Shown: in pieces, positions 55,348 through 64,000 of the stretch
Layout: every line of letters begins with the position of its first letter
How positions within the stretch are numbered: the stretch's first letter is position 1
Origin: Hygrocybe punicea
Lineage: Eukaryota > Basidiomycota > Agaricomycetes > Agaricales > Hygrophoraceae
Assembly: GCA_963556145.1 (NCBI GenBank)
Contig: OY744465.1
Location: forward strand, 3,224,001-3,288,000
Direction of reading: 5' to 3'
Length of the DNA: 64,000 bases
Notes under the pieces: model-generated
What the model was told of the DNA's origin: nothing
Database searches by the model: none
What the model saw: only the letters and a program-made list of their open reading frames with translations
Position numbers and translations under genes: made by a program

Positions 55348-57138
55348 ATGATGTTTTCTTTTGTTCCCGACTCTAATCGCTCAGCCCCGCTTACGACTTC
55401 GACCCCTTCCTCGTACCTCCCCGACCCGACCCGCTTCCCGATTTGGAAATTCCCCAATATGACGCACGGATTGATGCCTCTCCGAGGTGATCGTTCAGCC
55501 CCGACGTTTCACGGTGACAAACACGACCTTCCCCGCTTCTTTGACGAAATTGACATGCTTGGCTCCGACTGTGGACTCACAGACGCTATGAAGATTCACT
55601 ACACGCTCCGGTATCTCGATAACGACGATTACGAACTTTGGTCTACCCTACCCGCCGCTTCAGCAAAGGACTTCATCGCTTTCCGACATGCCGTTTTTGC
55701 CTTCTATCCCGGTGCCACAGACAGTATTTGGTATATGATCGCGGATCTCGATCAATTGATTAGACGACAATCGGCTTATGGTATAGAGAACAAAGCGGAC
55801 TTAGGAGAATATTTCCGGGATTTCATACGCATTTCCAGGGTCTTGTTTGACAACGGCCGTCTATCGGATAAGCAATGGAACACATACTTCGCCAACGGAT
55901 TCGACTCAGACCTTCGTCTACGTATTGAAGAATGCCTCCATTACCTTTGTCCCGACCATTGCCATGACGATCCATACCCGCTCGACGTTTTCCACGATGC
56001 CGCCTTATTCCTACTTTCCGGTTATCGCTCCGTTCCGAAATCCCCTTCCCTTGCCGTTACTATCTCTAGTCCCGATTCCGGTCCCAGTCCCCCACCCGTC
56101 ATAGCTTTGTCATCTCTGGTCCCGATTCCGACCTCGATCCCGCCCACCGTCGTTCGTTCCGTCGCCCACGTTCATTCCGGTCCTACGTATACTCCATCCC
56201 CTTTATCGCATATTCCGTCCCTGTCCATTCCGGTGCCTGTCGAGACTGTCATTTGTTTACAGGTATTGTCGTCCAATCCCGTGTCATCCCCGTCCGATCC
56301 CCTTCCCGATTTATCGATGCCGGTCACCGATTTATCCAATTTGTTTCCTATTTCGTCCCCGTCGTCTCTGGTTTCGTCCCCTCTGGTTTCCGTCCACGAA
56401 CTCGTACCGGACCTGCTCCCATTGTCCTCGGATTCTCCAGAAATAGACATTCCGTCCCCGATATTGCCGCCATATTGTCCTCCATCACCGTCTATCGAGA
56501 TTCCGTCGACCTTGGTTGAGTATTCCATACCCGTTCCCATTCCGGACCCCATTCCACCCCTCTTATTTGATTTCGATTCCGGTTCCGATTCCATTATGTC
56601 GACCCCTTCGTTCCCGGTTCCCCTCATCGTTTCTGCTCCCGTGTTGTTGTCGGTTCTGTCTTCGCCCGCTTGGGGCACCTCGTCGTTTTTAGACCCGTCA
56701 CGCGGCACACCCGTTATATGGGATCGTGTTGGTGTCGGCACTCCGGTTCTCAAATTTTTATTGTTCCTCGTTTCCATCTTCATTCTACTTTGTCATCGCA
56801 TTTTGGACCTCCGCCCCCTTGACACCTCGCTCAAATATTTGCAAAAAGTTCTCCACCTCCTCTCATCGTTCCGCCTCCGACCTTCTTTCAGAAACTCTTG
56901 TGGGGATATAGACCTGTTTCCATCACCCATTTTCGCGTTTTTGTCCTCCGTTCCGCTTTCCGTTCACGTTCCCGGTTCTCACTTACTTATATTTTCGTTT
57001 CCATCTCTAGTTTCCTTTGTTTCCTGCTTGTTCCAGACCTGTTTCGTTTCCGTTGTATTCCAGACCCGTCCTCCTCCTCGACCCCCAGATTCCGGTTATC
57101 TTATCTCGTCGTTCCGTTTCCCTCTTTTCCATTTATAG
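55348..57138 (+). CDS. Gag-like protein of the LTR element
   Basis: 597 codons from the ATG at 55348. The first 230 residues have the fungal retrotransposon gag pattern: TFHGDKHDLPRFFDEIDML, MKIHYTLRYLDNDDYELW and FIAFRHAVFAFYPGA, then YFRDFIRISRVL. The rest is Pro/Ser-rich with PSPPP- and SSPSD-type repeats and no zinc knuckle. It probably forms the particle shell (family knowledge). No catalytic domain follows; the gene ends 80 nt before the tail of the antisense gene. Confidence 0.75.
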   Translation: MMFSFVPDSNRSAPLTTSTPSSYLPDPTRFPIWKFPNMTHGLMPLRGDRSAPTFHGDKHDLPRFFDEIDMLGSDCGLTDAMKIHYTLRYLDNDDYELWSTLPAASAKDFIAFRHAVFAFYPGATDSIWYMIADLDQLIRRQSAYGIENKADLGEYFRDFIRISRVLFDNGRLSDKQWNTYFANGFDSDLRLRIEECLHYLCPDHCHDDPYPLDVFHDAALFLLSGYRSVPKSPSLAVTISSPDSGPSPPPVIALSSLVPIPTSIPPTVVRSVAHVHSGPTYTPSPLSHIPSLSIPVPVETVICLQVLSSNPVSSPSDPLPDLSMPVTDLSNLFPISSPSSLVSSPLVSVHELVPDLLPLSSDSPEIDIPSPILPPYCPPSPSIEIPSTLVEYSIPVPIPDPIPPLLFDFDSGSDSIMSTPSFPVPLIVSAPVLLSVLSSPAWGTSSFLDPSRGTPVIWDRVGVGTPVLKFLLFLVSIFILLCHRILDLRPLDTSLKYLQKVLHLLSSFRLRPSFRNSCGDIDLFPSPIFAFLSSVPLSVHVPGSHLLIFSFPSLVSFVSCLFQTCFVSVVFQTRPPPRPPDSGYLISSFRFPLFHL

Positions 57139-57217
57139 TTTTATTATTTACTCCATTTTTATTTTATATACATTGTTCGACGTTCCGCTTTCCCTTCCCT
57201 TTTCGTCCATTCCCCTT

Positions 57218-58709
57218 TTACTCCCTTCTCCTTTCATCGAGTTTCGTGTCAATCATGTCGAGTTGGCCAAAGATATGGGCTTGGTTCGCGCGTAGTCGGT
57301 TCAGCTCCTTCATCCAATGGGTTAGCTTGGTGTGGACCTCCACGACGTATTCAGAGAGGCCGTCCGCGATCGTCGATATCTCCCTCTGTGTTTCTGTCGC
57401 CATCTTGCGCACTGCCCAGACGTGCTCGTTGATTCCGGCTCCGATCCGCGGGTGCTTGAACAGATTCCCTCGCCTCCCATCGTCCCGCTCCGATTCCGTA
57501 TCCGGTTCGACGTCGGTTAGTGTCCGTTTACTCGTCGATGCCTCTCCGGCCCGTAGCTTGGGCTTGTTCACTGGCTTCGAAATCCTCTTCGCGACGATCC
57601 TTCTCTTTGGACTTCCCGCCTTCGCCTTCCCTTTCCGTTCCGCTTTCCCATTTCCGGTGGCCGGTCCCTTCGTCGATAATCCGCAACGTCGTTTAAGCCT
57701 TTTGCATCGATCGCATGCATACCCCTCGATTCCGCGACAAACCGCATTGGCGGTTACACACGCATCGCATTGCCGGATCCGGAACGACTGCATGTACTAC
57801 GGATTAGTTAGGCACCACGGATATACGAGTCCGCGAGATATCACTTACCCCCGGAATCTTTCCCTTCGGTTCCGCGTCCTCGTTCCCGCTCGCATTCGAG
57901 AAATCGTTGCCGCTGTTGTAGTCCCCGTGAACGGTCTCGTCGTCCCGGTTGACCCTCTTATCCCAGTTGAGCTTTTTGTGTTTGATCGCGTTGAGTGCTT
58001 GAAGCCGCTCGTATTTTCGTAGTTGCTGATTGGACCAGGTGCCCTCCTCGTCCTAGCTTCCGTGATGGCTGGTTTGTGCGGTTTCCTCCCGGTCCCTTTC
58101 CGCGGCTGCATTATCCCTTTTTGCTGCCTCTGCCGCCTTCGCCCTTTCCGCCTCCTCAATCCGCTTCTCCGCCTCCGCCCTCCTATTCATCTCCTCTTCG
58201 TATTGACGCGATTCCTCTGCCCGTTTCCGCTCGATCCTGTCCGCCTCCTCGACCCGTTGTTTCCTCGCTTCCGCCCTCCTATTTTCCTCCTCCTTCTCCT
58301 CCTGCAAACGTGATGCTTCCTCGACTTCCCGAAGCACGGCCTCTTCCCGTTCCCGCTTCTTGTACTCCTCACAATTCTGCAACCATTCCTCGACCTCGAC
58401 CATCATCTCTCTGCCCATTGAGAAATCCCTTGGTTCCGTCACGTCGATTCCATTGTCTCGGATTTCCGTCAAGATTCCCCTGTAGTTCCGCTGCCAGGTA
58501 TCGTTAGTCCGTGCCGTTTACGGAACGGGATCTCTTACCATGGCCCGTCGTCGTCTCACCACCCATTGCCGTGCTTCGTTCTCGAATCCGTCGCGTACGA
58601 TATCGATTCCGGCCGCGTCGACTTCTAGTAACTCGGCCACGGCGCTCTTGAAATCTTGCCGCGTTTCCGCATCGAGATTGTGGAGGAAATTGTCGTATTC
58701 CGTCGACAT
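57218..58709 (-). pseudogene. Antisense spliced gene of the LTR element, coiled coil plus Zn-cluster-like
   Basis: Minus strand, three exons: 58709-58539, 58490-57849, 57796-57218. Introns of 48 and 52 nt, GT-AG, both with a CTAAC branch-like motif, all in phase; 463 residues. Residues 1-57 start MSTEYDNFLHNLD. Exon 2 is a long charged helix (EEENRRAEARKQRVEEADR). Exon 3 has CX2CX6CX7CX2CX6C (CDACVTANAVC then CDRCKRLKRRC), the spacing of fungal Zn2Cys6 clusters, and a C-terminal helix. One in-frame TAG at 58055-58053 interrupts exon 2; frame and sequence continue cleanly after it. Function unknown; DNA binding is possible. Confidence 0.65.
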
Positions 58710-59046
58710 CTGGTGTTGGTGTTGGTGTTTGTTGGGTTTGTTGGGCTTGTTGAGGATGTTGTCGAGATTGTTGAAGTCGCGTTGAAAAGTTTTCTTGTTT
58801 GTATTTGTTGCCCCGTCACGTGACCGTTGTTCCTTTATCCAGCCGTTTCGCCCCACCCTCTTTTAGTAGCTCCGGACCACTGCTTCCCGATGCTTCGATA
58901 CCCGCCGGCTTCGATCTCGTTCACGTTGTACCGTCGTTTCCGCCCATTTTCGACATCGCCTCCGCTCATTTATTCCCACGACCCCAGTATCTTCGTTATT
59001 TCGTATGGATCGACCAGGGATGGTCTCTATCTGAGTCCTGACCAGA

Positions 59047-59631
59047 TGTAGAGGCTCCGGGCCATCTGGACCCGAATCCTCTTCATATCCCACATCGTCC
59101 CCGTCCATTCCCATTCATGTATTGTCGATTCCGCCCGATTCCGGTCGTTTCCATCGATTCCGCTCCAGATTCCGCCTCCGGATTCGTTCCTACATGCACT
59201 GCAATGTCTCTAACGACCCGGAATCAGTACGTTTATAGTCATATATCATGTATCTATGTTTCCCGTCTCCTAGTACATAGCATTCCTCCACTCCACTCCA
59301 CTCCTATCAGTTACAGCCTTTGCTTGTAGTACATAGTTACTACAGCACAGGATCACTCCCAGTAGTATAAAAGATGTACCCTTATACTACAAACTATATA
59401 GAAAATACAGGTTATCGCTCCCCTTCAGTTCTATTTCTTAGTCCTCGCTTTGTATCATCTCCATATTAGTCTTCGTACTCCACTCCCTTCACTTCCCCTC
59501 TGATCCAGAACCCTGGATTCGGGTTGGATTGACTAGACACCATAGAAAGACTAAACTCCTCTGATCACTTCTTAGCTGATCACCACTTTCGTAGATTCCC
59601 ATTCGGGTCTACAACCGAACTCGCCATCACA
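59047..59631 (+). repeat. 3' LTR
   Basis: Same limits as the 5' LTR; four differences seen by eye. Confidence 0.9.
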
Positions 59632-59899
59632 CCGATGTGAACCGTTCGGATTTTTTTTTCAGAGCCTGAACCGAGTTCATGAACGAACCGGGTTCGGACA
59701 CTTAATTTTAGTATTATCACGCATTTTACCAAAAAAATCACAATATATTGTAGCTATCTAATCTATCGTGGGTTTTTTTCCGCAACCCGTACCCGTACCC
59801 GTACCTGTACCCATTGCCATGGGTACGGGTTTGCGGGGGTTAATCCGTGGGTCCTCAGATGTGACCGGGTGGTGTTGGGCACACCACCACCCTCCCGGT

Positions 59900-59957
59900 T
59901 ACCTCGCAGTTGCAGTGCCGACGTCAATTGACGTCGCAGTGCGCATCCGCGAGGTAT
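59900..59957. repeat. CCTCGCGA palindrome module in M3
   Basis: ACCTCGCAG on the left, GACGTCAATTGACGTC in the centre, CCGCGAGGTA on the right, arms also sharing GTTGCAGTGC and GCAGTGCGC. A GTTGTG array follows within 45 nt. Confidence 0.8.
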
Positions 59958-59999
59958 GTTGGTGGTGAGATGCATGGTGGCCTTCGTCACGCTCGCGGT

Positions 60000-60065
60000 C
60001 ATGGTTGTGGTTGTGGTTGTGGTTGTGGTTGTGGTTGCTGTGGTCGTTGTGGTGGTCATTGTTGA

Positions 60066-60098
<33 letters not shown>

Positions 60099-60475
60099 AT
60101 TTGGAGGGCCGTGGGTTGTTGTTGTCGTAGTGGTGGTGGTGACCGCCGTTGTCACCCTTGTCCTCGCCGCCTGTCATCCTTGTCGGGTGTGTGGTGTTTG
60201 TGTTGTTGGTACTGCTCTCGTCATCATTTGTTTAATTAGTAGCTAACAAAAAAAAAAAAAAAAACATACCTACTGCAATGGGGGGTGGGTGCACCACCCT
60301 CCCGCTGCCCTTCTCCCCATGTCCCATGTCCCATTGTTGTCCATTGTCGTTGTTGCCATCATCGTTGTTGCCATTGTCCGTCATCGTTGTTGCTGTTGTC
60401 CGTCATCGTTGTTGCCGTTGTCCGTTGTCGTTGTTGCTGTTGTCAATGTTGTTGTCGCCATTGCTGTTGGTGGTT
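60000..60475. repeat. GTTGTG/GTT/GTC arrays with A-tract
   Basis: 60001-60110 is GTGGTT/GTT, 60248-60263 a run of A, and 60325-60475 GTTGTC/GTTGCC units. Minus strand encodes Thr/Asn-rich low-complexity protein. Confidence 0.85.
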
Positions 60476-61439
60476 AAGAGCAAACTGTGTCATGGACTTA
60501 AAACAAATGATAATAAAAGTAAAAGACTTACCGATTTACCTCAAATGCTTGCGTTCAAGGGTCACTCTTGTGGTGATTTGTCGGGGTGTTGTCGTGGCTG
60601 AGACTAAATTTTGGTGACTAAAAACGGAAATTTGCCGAAATTGGCATGTGAGTACAACTCTCGTGTAAGCAAAATATACATGCCTGCGGACATCGGTTCA
60701 GCAGTTCTGAACCACTCGTGAACCGTTTAGACAACCTGGGGGTTGCCTGAACCCCGAACTGGACCTGGGGTTCAGTTCAGCCCAAGGTGCTGGACTGAAC
60801 CGAACTTCCGGTTCGGTTCGGAGTTTGAACCGGGTTCAGATCGGTTCTGAACCGAACTTTGTCAGCACTAGATTGCAGGTTAGACAACATAGCCATGCCT
60901 CTTTTCGTAATTGCCTTGCCTGTAACCTGAAAGATAGGTTTGCTTCACTTGAACGTAATACTGTTTGCAGGATTGAATAACCATAATGGTGGAGCTTCTG
61001 CAGGACAGATCTATTAATTGATGTATAAATTTTTCACAGTGATGTTCAAAACAGACCATAGACCAAAGAGGTGTCGTTTTCATCATCCATTGACGAAGAC
61101 ATGGCGGGTGTCTTAGCTGAAGGCCCCACAGGTGTTGGAGCATTGTATGGATATGTGGGCAGCACTGGGGTATGTACCACGGCGGGGGTCATGGTGGAGT
61201 TAAACGCAGGAGTAGGTGCTGCAGGCCCTGGGGTAGGTGCCATCTGATGTGGAGTCTTAGACATTGACGTAAACTGAAAGTTTAAACTTACCCAGGTCTC
61301 GCCATATCCATTGTCTTGTCTGGGACTTGTCCATTCAGTCATGTTCTCATACACTGGAGGTATAGGGATTCAGTGTCCGGGGATTTCCCAAAGAGAGCGT
61401 CCGCCATCCATCTACTGAATAAGGATTGGGCATCTTCAA

Positions 61440-61624
61440 ATAGGTTCTGGTTCGAACTGGTTTGAACCAGATTCACAGAATTTTCCCCCTGCCTGAACCT
61501 TGAACTGAACATCAGGTTCGGTTCAGGCTGAAGCTTGAACCTGAACCCTAATTCAGGTTCAGTTCAGTTTGGTTCAGGTCTGAACCTTCAGTTTGGTTCA
61601 GAACCAAACCTATCCATCACTAAT
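61440..61624. mobile_element. Degenerate hAT-type MITE remnant
   Basis: Dense GGTTCAG/CTGAACC inverted motifs ending in CCTATCCATCACTA, like the right ends of M1-M3. Left end unclear; no duplication found. 61625-62553 holds no gene, only a TAGTGAACTGCAGGGGTAC-like end fragment at 61816 and C-rich DNA. Confidence 0.45.
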
Positions 61625-62553
61625 CTCGTAGCTGATTTTTCTTAAGTGGAATAACTGAGGGTGGAGGGTTGATAGGTTTTTGACAACCAATGGTTTAGGC
61701 TGCAAACTTCTCTAAAAGAGTACTAGGAAACTGAAACCAGACTTACTTCAAGGCTGCTGGCATTTGCTTGACGTGCTTGTCGAACACTTCCTCAATATGT
61801 TTACCCATCCCTAGTGAACTGCAGGGGTACAGCGACCCTGCAGGTTTTTGGTCATGGGTTGCCACAGGTATGGGTATGGGTAGCCAAATCTGGACCTGGC
61901 CCAAACCTGTACCTGCAGCACAGTGTAGTAGTTGTGCCTGGCTCATCACGTGACCAGACCCTAGTCAGTAGGCAGTTCCGGATGTAGTAGCCAGTCCATC
62001 ATCCAATTCATCTCAGACTTTCCATGTGATTCCATCCCTGATTCTGTGAGGTCCCTCAGACCCAGTCCATTGTGGTGATGAGAGTGCAATTCGAGCCACG
62101 CCACCAGAGACCACCACATTCCACTCGCACGGACCCTTTTTGAGTACAGCAACAGAGATTTCCGAGCACAGAGTACCCCCCGAGAGCCCACCCATGTGAT
62201 TCCATGCAGCCCACCCATGCAAAACACTACAAAAAACAATCTCCAATGGCCCCAGTGTTACATCCACATCATTCTACATGCCCCAAGACCATCTTCACGA
62301 CTTTTTGTCCATCCTCACCATTCCACACAGCCACCTCGTGTAGCCACATCACCAACTGCACCCACCAAGAATCCGCCCATCCATGTGCACCCACAGCACC
62401 CCACACTTGTTAAAACACCCCCAAGAGGCTGCCAAGCCAGATGATGAATCCAACAACGCCATCACGCAGCAAGATGTGCCCTCGACCTCACTGTCCCTGT
62501 TTTCCACCACCCACTTTTCATCGGGACGCCTATGGGTGAGCTACTCAATACGC

Positions 62554-63480
62554 TGTAGAGGGTCAACGTCCCTCTGAGTCCGTATCATCAATATATCACG
62601 AATCCGGACCAACCCGATGCCGCCATTCGACTTGCATTCGAACCCGACGTAACCCGACGCAACCCGACGTGACGTGACGTGACGTGACCCGACGTGACCG
62701 ACATAACCCGACGTATGCCGCTTCGTCACAGCCGCTCTCAGACCAAATCCGGCAGCCTCAAACGCCTCGGAGTTCCAATTCCAGGAGATGGATCTCTTCG
62801 GACTCAATGCCCGACTTCGGATTTACTTTATTTATGCATCCCATCGTCCTTTCGGAGATATGTAGGACTTTCTAGATCTTTTCCTTGCATATTCGTTTTC
62901 CCCTCCATTTCCTGTCTTCGTTGCTTTGCAACCCCCCTTTCCACATCCCCATTCCAACCTTTCTTTGTAGCTTACCATCAGCCGAAGTAGACATGTCCGA
63001 AAGTAGATTACTGTTTCCTGTACTATAAAAACGGTCCCCGATGACCGTACAAAATAACATACCATTAGTCCCCGTTTCCCTCATAGTCAGAATTGTTTTA
63101 ATCCCTTCAAATGCTCGTCCACGTAGTTCCTTAGCTTTTTATAGTTCACTTCGTCGACTTTATCATTGTTCCCGTATATTTGTTCATCGTTTCCGACCCG
63201 ACCCGACCCGACCCGCCGTACCCGACATCGTCGGCATCGTCGGGTTCATTCGTTTTCAGTCCGTTCACCATCGGGTTCATCGTTATTAGTCCGTTTTCAC
63301 TCCGTTCATCGCCGGATTTGTCGTTACTAGTCGAGTTTATGCGGCGGCTTTACTTTTATTTCACTTTCACTTCACTTATTATCCCTGACACTGAATTATC
63401 CAGTCACTTCTACGCTGACACCCTCTGGTTAGGATATTATTTCTATATAGTTCTGAAGCCACCAAGAACCCGCATCTACA
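62554..63480 (+). mobile_element. Solo LTR, 927 bp
   Basis: TGTAGAGGGTCAACG to ACCCGCATCTACA, flanked by the 4-bp duplication ACGC (62550-62553, 63481-63484). Start sequence and duplication size match the LTR family at 54692, but the body differs, so it is a related family. It contains ACCCGACCCGACCCG-like tandem motifs. Confidence 0.75.
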
Positions 63481-63484
63481 ACGC

Positions 63485-64000
63485 AAACACTAACCGTACC
63501 CCTGTGTTCACACAGCAACCCCACGAGCTGTCCCATCACCTACCCCATCTTCGGCATCTCCATTTTCACGCCCACCCATCCATTGCCACATCGCCCAACC
63601 GCCATGTCACCAAGTCGACTGGCACACCTCGCCCATGTCGGCACCTTTTTCCTCAATCCCATGGGCCTAGCGCAACATGCCCATGTCGGCTTTCTCATGT
63701 GTACAACACCAGCATGGCCCCAATGGCCCATACCCCTGCAAATGGTGCATCTAAGCCCACCCAACGAAACGCAACGACGGGCCATCCACGCAAGAAGCTG
63801 CGAGCCCCATGTCAACTCATTTTACAGCCCCACAGGCCCACTCCCAACACGATCGATGCCTCCCATGCAAGAACAAGGTGGCAAAATCACCCCAACACAA
63901 ATAACACACCCCACCCCTCTATACCCCATTTCCGCACACACGACCCCACATCCCACACCCGTACACATTCATGCACTGCCGCAAGGACCCAACCATGCGA
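63485..64000. other. C-rich non-coding DNA
   Basis: Continuation of the C-rich stretch cut by the LTR at 62554. CCCATGTCGGC recurs. The minus-strand frame 63815-63540 looks compositional. No gene supported. Confidence 0.4.

Larger units (their letters stand above)
54692..59631 (+). mobile_element. Young non-autonomous LTR retrotransposon
   Basis: 4940 bp. LTRs 54692-55276 and 59047-59631, both 585 bp; I count four substitutions between them, so insertion is recent. Flanks are CCGC and CCGA, one mismatch from the 4-bp duplication seen for relatives of this LTR at 46006 and 62554. A TGG-starting tract follows the 5' LTR at once (55279, TGGAGCCCACCGCGAGG), where a primer binding site belongs. 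There is a gag-like gene but no protease, RT, RNase H or integrase, so it must rely on another element. Confidence 0.88.
54585..60870. mobile_element. hAT-type non-autonomous element M3, host of the LTR element
   Basis: Ends TAGTGCTCCTGAAGTTCAG and CCGAACTTTGTCAGCACTA, flanked by GATTGCAG (54577-54584, 60871-60878). Without the LTR element it is about 1.35 kb. It has a CCTCGCGA palindrome (59900-59956), a GTTGTG/GTT array (60000-60110 and 60330-60470) and minus-strand candidate introns (60539 or 60531 to 60485; a second near 60290-60210). No transposase. Confidence 0.88.
54341..61354 (-). pseudogene. SPT5/KOW-like relic split by element M3
   Basis: Minus strand. 61354-61070: repeats like TPGPAAPTPAFNSTMTP and SAKTPAM, as in the SPT5 C-terminal region. 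60990-60885: VQVKQTYLSGYRQGNYEKR, KOW-like. Beyond the insertion (54576-54341): FAVEYLMPVQPAAVKDMVP then ILDGPCKGQIFMVQDLV, the last KOW module. SPT5 is the transcription elongation factor that binds RNA polymerase II. Frames shift between the pieces and the N-terminal part is absent, so this is a broken duplicate rather than the main gene. Confidence 0.5.

Noticed and set aside
56898..58022. Phe/Ser/Pro-rich 374-codon plus-strand frame in the LTR element
   Set aside because: Overlaps the well-spliced antisense gene; composition is what the opposite strand of an Arg/Glu-rich gene gives.

Overview
The window is a stretch of nuclear DNA from a filamentous fungus, most probably a basidiomycete of the class Agaricomycetes. 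The evidence is gene structure (coding regions cut by 46-67 nt GT-AG introns), the mix of transposons (Helitrons with a DUF6570 domain, Plavaka/KDZ-type transposases, BED-finger hAT, Tad-like LINE), and host gene relics of Skt5/Sel1 and basidiomycete membrane-protein type. The genus cannot be decided. Only one host gene looks intact: DNA polymerase alpha subunit B (POLA2/Pol12), nine exons on the minus strand at 36207-34123. Everything else is a nest of transposons and broken gene pieces.

Region by region. 1-14012: an autonomous Helitron-like element with asymmetric inverted termini (2469-14012, DUF6570 + HUH Rep + Pif1 helicase + USP-like cysteine protease), decayed by frameshifts and split by a second Helitron at 7259-10749; two further Helitron pieces lie at 1-2468. 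14105-15333: a short hAT-type element with triplet repeats. 17389-21492: a deletion derivative of the Helitron carrying a 150-bp satellite. 22440-25320: two head-to-head LINE fragments. 25958-32549: a 6.6-kb element with long inverted ends, an 8-bp target duplication and KDZ-like remnants. 32847-33860: Plavaka C-terminal fragment split by a small MITE. 34123-36207: POLA2. 36747-38149: a second triplet-bearing hAT-type element. 38320-41780: broken host genes (Skt5/Sel1-like, membrane protein, possible uracil-DNA-glycosylase fold). 42095-52967: a 14-exon hAT transposase gene whose intron holds a Helitron and whose exon 11 holds a solo LTR, which in turn holds a 5.6-kb foldback element. 53000-61354: Plavaka fragment, then an SPT5/KOW-like relic split by a third triplet-bearing hAT-type element, itself split by a young LTR retrotransposon (54692-59631) with a gag-like gene and an antisense spliced gene. 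62554-63480: a solo LTR.

Several insertions are fixed by exact target-site duplications that I read directly: TGAGCAAG, TCGCTGTT, GATTGCAG, GTGGTGTT and ATTGCAAT (8 bp), CTTCCCC (7 bp), ACGT and ACGC (4 bp). This lets the nesting order be read without an external reference.

The best candidate for something undescribed is a group of 1.2-1.4-kb elements with TAGTG...CACTA ends (14105, 36747, 54585). Each has a splice-ready GT-AG intron next to a triplet or hexamer array that encodes low-complexity protein, and each has a 50-60 bp palindrome with CCTCGCGA arms around a TCAATTGA centre. The same palindrome occurs in the unrelated 6.6-kb element. Next come the satellite-carrying Helitrons, the Helitron helicase fused to a USP-like protease, and the LTR element with an antisense Zn-cluster gene.
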